A stretch of DNA of 7,277 bases from Pseudomonadota bacterium (GTDB taxonomy: Bacteria; Pseudomonadota; Gammaproteobacteria; Enterobacterales; Enterobacteriaceae). Under the pieces are notes generated by a model. It was not told where the DNA came from, searched no databases, and was given only the letters and a program-made list of their open reading frames with translations. Location of the stretch: positions 1-7,277 of the forward strand of contig JAEYFY010000308.1 of assembly GCA_023454395.1 (NCBI GenBank), in the 5' to 3' direction. The translations under genes were made by a program, and so were the position numbers. This document shows positions 1-5,691 of the stretch, one piece after another. Position 1 is the first letter of the stretch. Each line of letters opens with the position of its first letter.

Positions 1-5
1 CACCG

Positions 6-14
6 TGTTATACG
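6..14 (+). promoter_or_regulatory. Candidate extended -10 element for rhlE
   Basis: TGTTATACG fits an extended -10 (TG, one base, then TATACG, four of six matches to TATAAT). Transcription would start near position 21 and leave a short leader carrying the rhlE ribosome-binding site. The -35 region lies outside the window, so this is weak evidence. Confidence 0.25.
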
Positions 15-38
15 TTCTGGTTGTAGGAGACTACTGTT

Positions 39-1463
39 TTGACCGATTTTACATCGCTTGGTTTAAGTGAGGCGCTTCTCCGCGCTATTGATGAACAAGG
101 GTATAAAACCCCAACCCCTATTCAACAGCAGGCGATTGAGCCGATTTTGGCGGGTAAAGACGTATTAGCAAGTGCGCAAACAGGCACAGGTAAAACAGCA
201 GCTTTTACATTACCAATATTGGAAAAGTTATCTCAATCAGCAGTAAAAACAAAAGGTCGCCAACCTGTTAAAGCGCTGATTTTGACACCAACGCGCGAGC
301 TTGCGGCTCAAATTGCTGAAAACGTAAAAGCGTATAGCCGTTATATTCCTATTCGTTCGTTAGTCGTGTTTGGTGGTGTGAGCATTAACCCACAAATGAT
401 GAAGTTACGTGGCGGTGTTGATGTACTGATTGCAACACCGGGACGTTTACTCGATCTTGAACATCAAAATGCAGTTGATCTTTCTCGCGTTGAAGTTTTA
501 GTGCTTGATGAAGCTGATCGTATGTTAGATATGGGCTTTATCCACGATATTCGCCGAGTGATTAGCAAATTACCGAAAAAACGTCAAAACTTACTGTTTT
601 CAGCGACGTTTTCTAAAGAGATCACAGGGCTTGCCAATTCACTCTTAAATAACCCAGTGAGCATTTCAGTTGCGCCAAAAAACTCGGCTGCTGAATCTGT
701 TGATCAATATGTTCATTTAGTGGATAAAAAACGCAAAACAGAGTTGTTATCACACTTAATTGGTTTAGAAAATTGGCCACAAGTGCTTATTTTTACGCGT
801 ACTAAACACGGCGCGAATAAGCTTGCTGAACATTTAAATGCAGATGGAATTAAATCGGCTGCTATTCACGGTAATAAAAGCCAAGGTGCAAGAACGCGCG
901 CTTTAGCTGACTTTAAAGACGGCAAATTAAAAGCGTTAGTCGCAACAGATATTGCAGCTCGTGGTCTTGATATCGACCAACTGCCTTATGTGGTCAATTT
1001 TGAATTACCGCAAGTGGCAGAAGATTATGTTCACCGTATTGGTAGAACCGGTCGTGCAGCTGCAACGGGTAAGGCTATTTCGCTTGTTTGTGTTGATGAA
1101 CATGGTTTATTAGCGGATATTGAACGTTTATTAAAACGCGAAATTCCACGTTTAGCATTAGAAGGTTACGATCCTGATCCTTCAATTAAAGCAGCGCCTT
1201 TGCATAAAAAACCAAAGAATAATGCCCCGCGTAGAAGTGGTGGTAATCATGGTCGTGCAGATATTCGTGGTAAAGACAATCGCAATAATAGTCGTAGAGA
1301 CGGTGATAGCGAAGGTAAAGAGTCTGGACGTAATAAAAATAAAGAAAACTACCGTAACAAAGACGGCTCTCGTACCGGAAAATTAGGGCCTCGTCGTTCA
1401 CGTAAAAGTGATGAAGGTAGTGATAATCAAAGCCCTTGGTCAAAAGCTAGAAAAGAGTTTTGA
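39..1463 (+). CDS. rhlE: ATP-dependent DEAD-box RNA helicase RhlE
   Basis: This is a cytoplasmic ATP-dependent RNA helicase; RhlE proteins remodel RNA during ribosome assembly and RNA decay. All hallmark motifs are visible: Q motif ([10 protein letters not shown], residues 24-33), Walker A AQTGTGKT (46-53), PTRELA (84-89), GG (112-113), TPGR (133-136), DEAD (157-160), SAT (188-190), motif IV LIFTRT (250-255), motif [11 protein letters not shown] (302-311) and motif [10 protein letters not shown] (332-339). The N-terminal SLGLS and overall alignment match E. coli RhlE. Residues 385-474 form a basic, polar low-complexity tail rich in Arg, Lys, Asn, Gly and Ser, typical of RNA-binding tails in this family and the least conserved part. 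The start is TTG at 39: AGGAGA lies at 25-30, eight bases upstream, and an in-frame stop at 24-26 excludes a longer protein. dusC follows after nine bases, so the two are probably co-transcribed. Confidence 0.97.
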   Translation: MTDFTSLGLSEALLRAIDEQGYKTPTPIQQQAIEPILAGKDVLASAQTGTGKTAAFTLPILEKLSQSAVKTKGRQPVKALILTPTRELAAQIAENVKAYSRYIPIRSLVVFGGVSINPQMMKLRGGVDVLIATPGRLLDLEHQNAVDLSRVEVLVLDEADRMLDMGFIHDIRRVISKLPKKRQNLLFSATFSKEITGLANSLLNNPVSISVAPKNSAAESVDQYVHLVDKKRKTELLSHLIGLENWPQVLIFTRTKHGANKLAEHLNADGIKSAAIHGNKSQGARTRALADFKDGKLKALVATDIAARGLDIDQLPYVVNFELPQVAEDYVHRIGRTGRAAATGKAISLVCVDEHGLLADIERLLKREIPRLALEGYDPDPSIKAAPLHKKPKNNAPRRSGGNHGRADIRGKDNRNNSRRDGDSEGKESGRNKNKENYRNKDGSRTGKLGPRRSRKSDEGSDNQSPWSKARKEF

Positions 1464-1472
1464 GGTTAAAAA

Positions 1473-2405
1473 GTGCGAGTTCTATTAGCGCCAATGGAGG
1501 GGGTTTTAGACCCCCTAGTGAGAGAATTACTCACTTCGATTAACGATTACGATCTCTGTATTACAGAGTTTGTACGAGTTGTAGACTCATTACTGCCAAC
1601 GAAAGCGTTTTATCGCTTATGCCCTGAATTGCAAACAGAAAGTCGCACTAAAAGTGGAACATTGGTGCGAGTGCAATTATTAGGACAACATCCACAATGG
1701 TTGGCTGAAAATGCCTTTAGAGCGGTTTCTTTAGGCTCTTGGGGCGTTGATTTAAACTGTGGTTGCCCTTCAAAAACAGTCAATGGTAGTGGCGGTGGCG
1801 CTTCACTTCTAAAACAGCCAGAAACGATTTATCAAGCAACAAAAGCAATGCGTGACGCAGTGCCTTTAGAGTTACCTGTATCTGTTAAAGTGAGACTAGG
1901 CTGGGATTCTTCAGCGCATAGTCATGAAATTGCCGATGCTGTGGTGCAAGGTGGAGCTACGGAAATCACTATACATGGCAGAACAAAAGAAGATGGCTAT
2001 AATGCGGAAAAAATTAATTGGCAAGCCATTGGAGATATTCGTCAAAGGCTTTCAATCCCTGTGATTGCTAATGGTGAAATTTGGAACCGTGAAGATGCAT
2101 TAGCCTGTTTAGCCACAACAGGTTGTGATGCGATAATGATTGGTCGTGGTGCCATGAATACCCCTAACTTAAGCCGTGTTGTAAAGGGCATAGAAGCTAG
2201 AATGCCTTGGCAAGAGGTTATTGAATTATTAAAGCGCTATGTTCGTTTAGAAAAGCGCGGCGATACGACGATTTATCATGCATCACGTATTAAGCAGTGG
2301 TTTAGCTATTTACGCAAAGAGTATCCAGAGGCAGATGAGTTATTTAGGCAAATTCGAACACTAAAAACCTCACCAGAAATTGCGGTTGCAATAGAAGCAT
2401 TGTAG
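1473..2405 (+). CDS. dusC: tRNA-dihydrouridine(16) synthase DusC
   Basis: This flavoenzyme reduces uridine 16 in the tRNA D-loop to dihydrouridine, using FMN and NADPH (family knowledge for DusC). The protein follows E. coli DusC almost throughout: [13 protein letters not shown] at the start, [12 protein letters not shown] (27-38), [19 protein letters not shown] (92-110), [10 protein letters not shown] (137-146) and [12 protein letters not shown] (273-284). Catalytic Cys98 sits in NCGCPS. Lys139, His168 in IHGRTK, NGE (200-202) and GRG (224-226) match the FMN-binding positions of the TIM barrel, with the small helical domain after about residue 240. At 310 residues it is about five shorter than E. 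coli DusC at the C-terminus, which looks like normal variation. The start is GTG at 1473. Its ribosome-binding site is GAGG at 1462-1465, overlapping the rhlE stop codon, which suggests translational coupling. Confidence 0.97.
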   Translation: MRVLLAPMEGVLDPLVRELLTSINDYDLCITEFVRVVDSLLPTKAFYRLCPELQTESRTKSGTLVRVQLLGQHPQWLAENAFRAVSLGSWGVDLNCGCPSKTVNGSGGGASLLKQPETIYQATKAMRDAVPLELPVSVKVRLGWDSSAHSHEIADAVVQGGATEITIHGRTKEDGYNAEKINWQAIGDIRQRLSIPVIANGEIWNREDALACLATTGCDAIMIGRGAMNTPNLSRVVKGIEARMPWQEVIELLKRYVRLEKRGDTTIYHASRIKQWFSYLRKEYPEADELFRQIRTLKTSPEIAVAIEAL

Positions 2406-2427
2406 TTTAAAAATTCGCTCATTCGAT

Positions 2428-2462
2428 AAAAAATAGTGCTAATCAATCAGCACTATTTTTTT
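2428..2462 (+). terminator. Intrinsic terminator of rhlE-dusC
   Basis: AAAATAGTGCT (2430-2440) pairs perfectly with AGCACTATTTT (2449-2459) around an eight-base loop, and the T run continues to 2462. It begins 22 bases after the dusC stop codon. The A run before the stem means it could also stop minus-strand transcripts, but no minus-strand gene ends here. Confidence 0.88.
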
Positions 2463-2497
2463 GTCTGATAAGCCATAATCTCTCTATTTATCTTAAA

Positions 2498-2586
2498 TAT
2501 AATGTTACTTATCTCCAATAATTGGAAAAAATAACTATTTCGACTTACACTCAATAAGTGACAATTTTAGGTATGTTGTTTATATC
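2498..2586 (+). promoter_or_regulatory. Promoter region of the YeaQ-type gene, three candidates
   Basis: Three -10 candidates lie in the 203-base spacer. TATAAT at 2498-2503 is a perfect hexamer but has no recognisable -35. TACACT at 2546-2551 lies 18 bases after TTGGAA (2522-2527), and its surrounding CTTACACTCAA resembles a sigma-S type -10, which would fit a stress gene. TATATC at 2581-2586 lies 17 bases after GTGACA (2558-2563), a good -35. ACTTA (2543-2547) and TAAGT (2555-2559) form a small inverted repeat over the second candidate. The sequence alone does not decide between them. Nothing else was seen in this spacer. Confidence 0.35.
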
Positions 2587-2608
2587 ATGACTATTTTTAG
2601 GGGGAAAT

Positions 2609-2857
2609 ATGGGAATTATTGCTTGGGTTATCTTTGGTCTGATTGCAGGTATTTTAGCGAAATTCTTAATGCCTGGCTCTTATGATATTGGTCTGATATG
2701 GACCTGTATTCTGGGTATTGTCGGTGCGGTTGTTGGTGGCGCAATTAGTAGCTTCTTTGGCAAAGGCAAAGTAGATGGTTTTAACTTTGGTAGTTTTGTT
2801 GTCGCTGTCATTGGTGCCATTGTTGTACTTTATCTTGCAAAAGTATTTGCAAGCTAA
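2609..2857 (+). CDS. GlsB/YeaQ/YmgE family stress-response membrane protein
   Basis: This is a small, very hydrophobic inner-membrane protein of 82 residues in the family once called transglycosylase-associated protein (Pfam Transgly_assoc). Members are linked to envelope or general stress, but no biochemical activity is established. Three membrane helices are apparent at about residues 3-20, 28-50 and 59-79. The family core is clear: FGLIAGILAKFLMPG (9-23), LGIVGAVVGGAIS (35-47) and KVDGFNFGSFVVAVIGAIVVL (54-74), nearly identical to E. coli YeaQ in the last stretch. Repeated Gly-xxx-Gly patterns suggest tight helix packing. The start is ATG with AGGGGG at 2599-2604, only four bases upstream, a short but strong ribosome-binding site. 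It is transcribed alone, between two terminators. I cannot tell whether it is the YeaQ or the YmgE orthologue. Confidence 0.93.
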   Translation: MGIIAWVIFGLIAGILAKFLMPGSYDIGLIWTCILGIVGAVVGGAISSFFGKGKVDGFNFGSFVVAVIGAIVVLYLAKVFAS

Positions 2858-2886
2858 TGTTTTCGCATCAAATAGTTATTGATAAT

Positions 2887-2916
2887 AAACCCGCATAATG
2901 CGGGTTTACTTTTTTT
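2887..2916 (+). terminator. Intrinsic terminator after the YeaQ-type gene
   Basis: AAACCCGCA (2887-2895) pairs with TGCGGGTTT (2899-2907) across a three-base loop, followed two bases later by seven T residues (2910-2916). It lies 29 bases after the stop codon. sseA ends at 2936 on the other strand, so the stem may serve both convergent units, although on the minus strand the stem is followed only by the broken run TTTATTAT. Confidence 0.9.
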
Positions 2917-2935
2917 AAGGCAAAATCAAATTAAA

Positions 2936-3778
2936 TTAGCATTCACAAGGCAGGGCGCTTTCTGCACCCCATTGCGCCCAAGAGCCGTCATAAAGCGCAA
3001 TAGATTGGCAACCTAATACCGTTAATGCTAAAAATAAAATTGCTGCTGTCATACCAGAGCCACAAGTGACAATAATCGGTTGTGATAAATTCACACCTGC
3101 GAGTTCAAAAATTTGTTTTAGCTCTGCGTTGCTTTTCAATTGCCCATTAACAACAAGCTCATTCCACGGAACGTTTTTACTGCCGGGAATATGCCCGCTG
3201 CGTAATCCAGGGCGAGGCTCCGGCGCTCTGCCATAAAAACGATCAGCAGAACGTGCATCAACCATCTGTTTTTGCTTGGTCGCGAGATTATCAAGAAGTT
3301 GCTGTTTATTGGCATAACGTTGGGCGTGACGTTCAACCACAAAAGGCGAAGTTGCTGGCGTAGCAATAGCTTCACCTTGTTGGGTTTCAAATCCAGCATC
3401 AATCCATGCTTGCAGACCGCCAGCAAGAATACGCACATTACGACAACCTAATGTTGTCAATGTCCACCAACCTCGTGGCGCTGAAAATAAATTGCCTTGA
3501 TCATAAATAATGACTGTTGTGGTATTAGAAATACCTAGTTGCGTCAAGGTTTCTGAAAATAACGCATCGGATGGCAACATATGTGGCAATGTTGTTGTTT
3601 TATCGGCAACCTCATCCAAGTTAAAAAAGTGAGCATGAGGAATATGACGCTCAAGATAATATTTTTGATAATCAATATCTTGTGTTGGCATTGGTGCGCT
3701 AACATCAAGGATCACAAGGTCGCTATCATTTTGATGTTCAAATAGCCACTGGGGCGTGACAAAGTAATCATATTCCAT
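2936..3778 (-). CDS. sseA: 3-mercaptopyruvate sulfurtransferase SseA
   Basis: This cytoplasmic enzyme of the rhodanese family transfers sulfur from 3-mercaptopyruvate to cyanide or thiol acceptors through a cysteine persulfide, releasing pyruvate. It has two rhodanese domains, roughly residues 1-135 (inactive) and 150-275 (catalytic). The catalytic loop is CGSGMTA with Cys239; CGSGxTA is the mercaptopyruvate-type loop, unlike CRKGVT of thiosulfate sulfurtransferases. Other SseA landmarks are YLERHIPHAHFF (41-52), TLPHMLPS (63-70), YDQGNLFSAPRGWW (92-105), EPRPGLRSGHIPGS (187-200) and the ending LYDGSWAQWGA (262-272). Length is 280 against 281 for E. coli. The start ATG at 3778 has TGAGG at 3786-3790, seven bases away. 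The C-terminus ends Cys-Glu-Cys, which the E. coli protein lacks. A small membrane-protein gene ends 13 bases upstream, so the two probably share a transcript. Confidence 0.95.
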   Translation of the reverse strand: MEYDYFVTPQWLFEHQNDSDLVILDVSAPMPTQDIDYQKYYLERHIPHAHFFNLDEVADKTTTLPHMLPSDALFSETLTQLGISNTTTVIIYDQGNLFSAPRGWWTLTTLGCRNVRILAGGLQAWIDAGFETQQGEAIATPATSPFVVERHAQRYANKQQLLDNLATKQKQMVDARSADRFYGRAPEPRPGLRSGHIPGSKNVPWNELVVNGQLKSNAELKQIFELAGVNLSQPIIVTCGSGMTAAILFLALTVLGCQSIALYDGSWAQWGAESALPCEC

Positions 3779-3791
3779 AGTGCAACCTCAT

Positions 3792-3977
3792 TTATTTTGT
3801 GGAAGGTGAACTGTCGGGTATTGCTGGAAATTGTTGTGCTGGCGATGTTTCAGGTAGCGCTTGTTTGTCTTCTATTGGTGTAGTTGAACGGGTATAAATA
3901 TTTAATCCCGCAAGGAAAACGCCACCGATAGAGCCAAAAGCAAGTAGTGCGATAATAACGATAATTATTTTTTTCAT
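3792..3977 (-). CDS. Small single-pass membrane protein, unrecognised
   Basis: I do not recognise this protein. From ATG at 3977 it has 61 residues: two lysines, a hydrophobic helix (about residues 4-25, starting IIIVIIALLAFGSIGG), then a polar tail rich in Pro, Ser and Thr (29-61). The positive N-terminus predicts an N-in anchor with a periplasmic tail. There is no lipobox cysteine, so it is not a lipoprotein. An uncleaved anchor seems likelier than a signal peptide. The start is uncertain: ATG at 3986 would add three residues and TTG at 4007 ten, and none has a clear ribosome-binding site. A promoter candidate at 4009-4036 would start transcription near 4002, which excludes the TTG. It ends 13 bases before sseA, so co-transcription is likely, but nothing shows that the two proteins work together. 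Confidence 0.6.
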   Translation of the reverse strand: MKKIIIVIIALLAFGSIGGVFLAGLNIYTRSTTPIEDKQALPETSPAQQFPAIPDSSPSTK

Positions 3978-4008
3978 AATGTTCATTTGCAGATGAATGT
4001 TGCGCAAA

Positions 4009-4036
4009 AGTATATCGAGATATGAGGTTGAAACAA
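4009..4036 (-). promoter_or_regulatory. Candidate promoter of the small membrane gene and sseA
   Basis: On the minus strand TTGTTT (4031-4036) and TATACT (4009-4014, five of six matches) are separated by 16 bases. Transcription would begin near 4002, about 25 bases before the preferred ATG. GATATACTTTT also resembles a sigma-S type -10, so stationary-phase expression is possible. This rests on sequence resemblance alone. Confidence 0.4.
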
Positions 4037-4116
4037 GCGCTAAGTCTCCAAATTGAGGAAAAATACAGAATAAAAAAGAGACGTTCTATCGCGTTAAATA
4101 GGATGAATAAAGATGT

Positions 4117-4148
4117 AAAAAAGGCTATTTACCTACATAAATAGCCTT
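4117..4148 (-). terminator. Second, downstream intrinsic terminator (minus strand)
   Basis: AAGGCTATTTA (4121-4131) pairs perfectly with TAAATAGCCTT (4138-4148) across a six-base loop. Read on the minus strand, the stem runs into six T residues (complement of 4117-4122). On the plus strand it is followed by AATTACAG, so it acts for minus-strand transcripts only. It lies 56 bases beyond the first terminator of the lyase/transporter unit and probably acts as a backup. Confidence 0.75.
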
Positions 4149-4204
4149 AATTACAGTACAAGTTGTGTTATTGGTTTCAATCAAAGGTTACAGTCAATGA
4201 TAAG

Positions 4205-4244
4205 AAAAAATCCCTTAAATTCAGGAGTAAATGAATTTAAGGGA
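4205..4244 (-). terminator. Intrinsic terminator of the lyase/transporter unit
   Basis: TCCCTTAAATTCA (4211-4223) pairs perfectly over 13 bases with TGAATTTAAGGGA (4232-4244) around an eight-base loop. On the minus strand the hairpin is followed by six T residues (complement of 4205-4210). It starts 46 bases after the transporter stop codon and is the main stop for this operon. The rest of the 283-base spacer 4008-4290 holds only the second terminator and the sseA-side promoter candidate. Confidence 0.9.
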
Positions 4245-4290
4245 AAGGGGTAACGCAACTTAAGACTTCATTTAAAATGCAACGCAATTT

Positions 4291-5658
4291 TTACGAGTAG
4301 AGGAACCAGAATGTCATTGCTAAGTTCACAATGGCAGCCACAGCCATAGGAATAGCGGTTCGTTTAACGATTTGGAATGGTGAAACATTCGCAATACCTG
4401 CAATGGCGACAATGGCTGCGGTAATCGGTGAAACCGTACGACCAAAGCTTGTCATGATTTGCATTGGTAAAATTAAGGTAATGACATCCACTTTTAAGAA
4501 GGCTGCAATTTTTGGTGTTAAGGCTGCAAATGAGAAGAAAGCAGCATTACCAGAACCCATTAAAAATGCGGCTAATGCAAGGATCGCACTCATCACAATA
4601 ATCATCGCGGCAATACCAAAACCCGCATCTTGAGCAGAGCTAATGAGTGTATCGACAGCACCACTTTTTAGTAATCCGTTTGCAAAGAATTCACCAGATA
4701 CAATAAGTGATACCACTAAGACAAATTGCTTACCCATACCTTCGAAGAACAACATAAAGCTGTTCATCACCGCTTTTGCATCACGTAAGCGAACATATTC
4801 AAAAAGAAGTGCAATTACTGTACTAATGATCATTGCCGTGGTGACTTCTAATTTAATATAAGGGTGCAGCAAAGGGCTGAAGCCGATAATTAGAATTAAA
4901 GGGATCACAGGTAATAAGGCATAAGACAGTGGAATTTTGTTTCCTTCTTCTTTTACGGCATCAATTGTTGTTGGGTCAAAAACAAACCCTTCACGTTTAT
5001 CCCACCAGCGTTGAATAAAGAAATGGGTGATCGCAACAGCAATAATAATAGGAATAGTAATAGGTAACTGGTGCTGAACAAAATAAACGGCAGGTTCAAT
5101 ATCCGCTGTTTTTGCCGCCATAATGACGTTACCAGAGCCAGGACCATGGTCGATAAATTGGCAACATCCAATAACCGCTAAAGCAGAAAGAGGGCTAATA
5201 CCAGAACGAATTAAAATCGGATACATAGTGACCATTAATAGCATTCCCAAACCAGCATGACTTGGAATAAAAATAACCAAGATTTGGGTAACTAAAAATG
5301 AAATAACCAAAAGTAAATAAGGCGATTTAATTGCTTTTAAAGGTTTTTCAAAAATAGCGAATAAAGCACGGCTTGCGCCAACGTGTTCCATATAACGAGA
5401 GAAACCCGCAATAGCCATTAATGTTAAACCTAGCCCCGCTAAGCGAGAACTCATAATATCCGTAAAGATTTGGAAAATATCAAAATACTTAAATTGCGTT
5501 GATTTATTTTCTGGTAATAACGGATTAAGGTCGAGAGAAGCCGTCAGGAGCAATAGCAACAAGCCCCCGAGTAATAATACTGGCTGAGGCTTATAACCTC
5601 TAGCCAGTAAATAAACCACCAACGCTGTTACCAGCGCGGCAATGATTAAACCTGTCAT
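4291..5658 (-). CDS. DcuC-family membrane transporter
   Basis: This is a polytopic inner-membrane carrier of 455 residues in the DcuC family, whose founding member in E. coli exchanges or exports C4-dicarboxylates such as succinate during anaerobic growth. Long hydrophobic segments cover most of the chain, with a polar loop at about 215-242. Family landmarks are GGLLLLLLTA (31-40), the re-entrant-type region GLGMLLMVTMYPILIRSGIS (136-155), its counterpart GSGNAAFFSFAALTPKIAAF (368-387), then SFGRTVSPITAAIVAIAGIA (404-423) and SPFQIVKRT (426-434), all close to E. coli DcuC. Where I recall a neutral SPAAIILAPTSGD in E. coli, this protein has CQFIDHGPGSGN (166-177), with Asp170 and His171, so the substrate may differ. 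The start ATG has GGGGAA at 5665-5670, six bases away. The gene begins 33 bases after the lyase, in one apparent operon, suggesting that it carries the lyase's substrate or product. Family assignment is firm; the substrate is unknown. Confidence 0.92.
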   Translation of the reverse strand: MTGLIIAALVTALVVYLLARGYKPQPVLLLGGLLLLLLTASLDLNPLLPENKSTQFKYFDIFQIFTDIMSSRLAGLGLTLMAIAGFSRYMEHVGASRALFAIFEKPLKAIKSPYLLLVISFLVTQILVIFIPSHAGLGMLLMVTMYPILIRSGISPLSALAVIGCCQFIDHGPGSGNVIMAAKTADIEPAVYFVQHQLPITIPIIIAVAITHFFIQRWWDKREGFVFDPTTIDAVKEEGNKIPLSYALLPVIPLILIIGFSPLLHPYIKLEVTTAMIISTVIALLFEYVRLRDAKAVMNSFMLFFEGMGKQFVLVVSLIVSGEFFANGLLKSGAVDTLISSAQDAGFGIAAMIIVMSAILALAAFLMGSGNAAFFSFAALTPKIAAFLKVDVITLILPMQIMTSFGRTVSPITAAIVAIAGIANVSPFQIVKRTAIPMAVAAIVNLAMTFWFLYS

Positions 5659-5664
5659 AGTGAA

Positions 5665-5676
5665 TTCCCCGGTAAT
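5665..5676. repeat. 12-bp repeat, copy 1 (transporter ribosome-binding site)
   Basis: The plus-strand sequence TTCCCCGGTAAT occurs here and again at 6897-6908. Read on the minus strand as ATTACCGGGGAA, this copy contains the ribosome-binding site of the transporter gene. Similarity continues a little on one side, with ATAG just before the repeat in both copies. Confidence 0.6.
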
Positions 5677-5691
5677 GGTGCAATATTTTTG

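Noticed and set aside
1186..1443. 85-residue minus-strand reading frame inside rhlE
   Set aside because: It is the reverse reading of the low-complexity RhlE tail and gives an implausible Tyr/His-rich protein with no sign of translation signals.
3081..3095. CRP-like site TGTGATAAATTCACA
   Set aside because: The half-sites are five rather than six bases apart and the sequence lies inside the conserved sseA coding region.
3136..3438. 100-residue minus-strand frame within sseA
   Set aside because: It overlaps sseA on the same strand in another frame, and sseA matches its family over its whole length.
4079..4086. Possible MetJ box (AGACGTTC)
   Set aside because: It matches AGACGTCT at only six of eight positions, has no tandem partner and is not upstream of the lyase. 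No met box was found near the lyase promoter.
4331..4861. Two plus-strand reading frames (100 and 72 residues) inside the transporter gene
   Set aside because: They are antisense shadows of the well-conserved DcuC-family gene.
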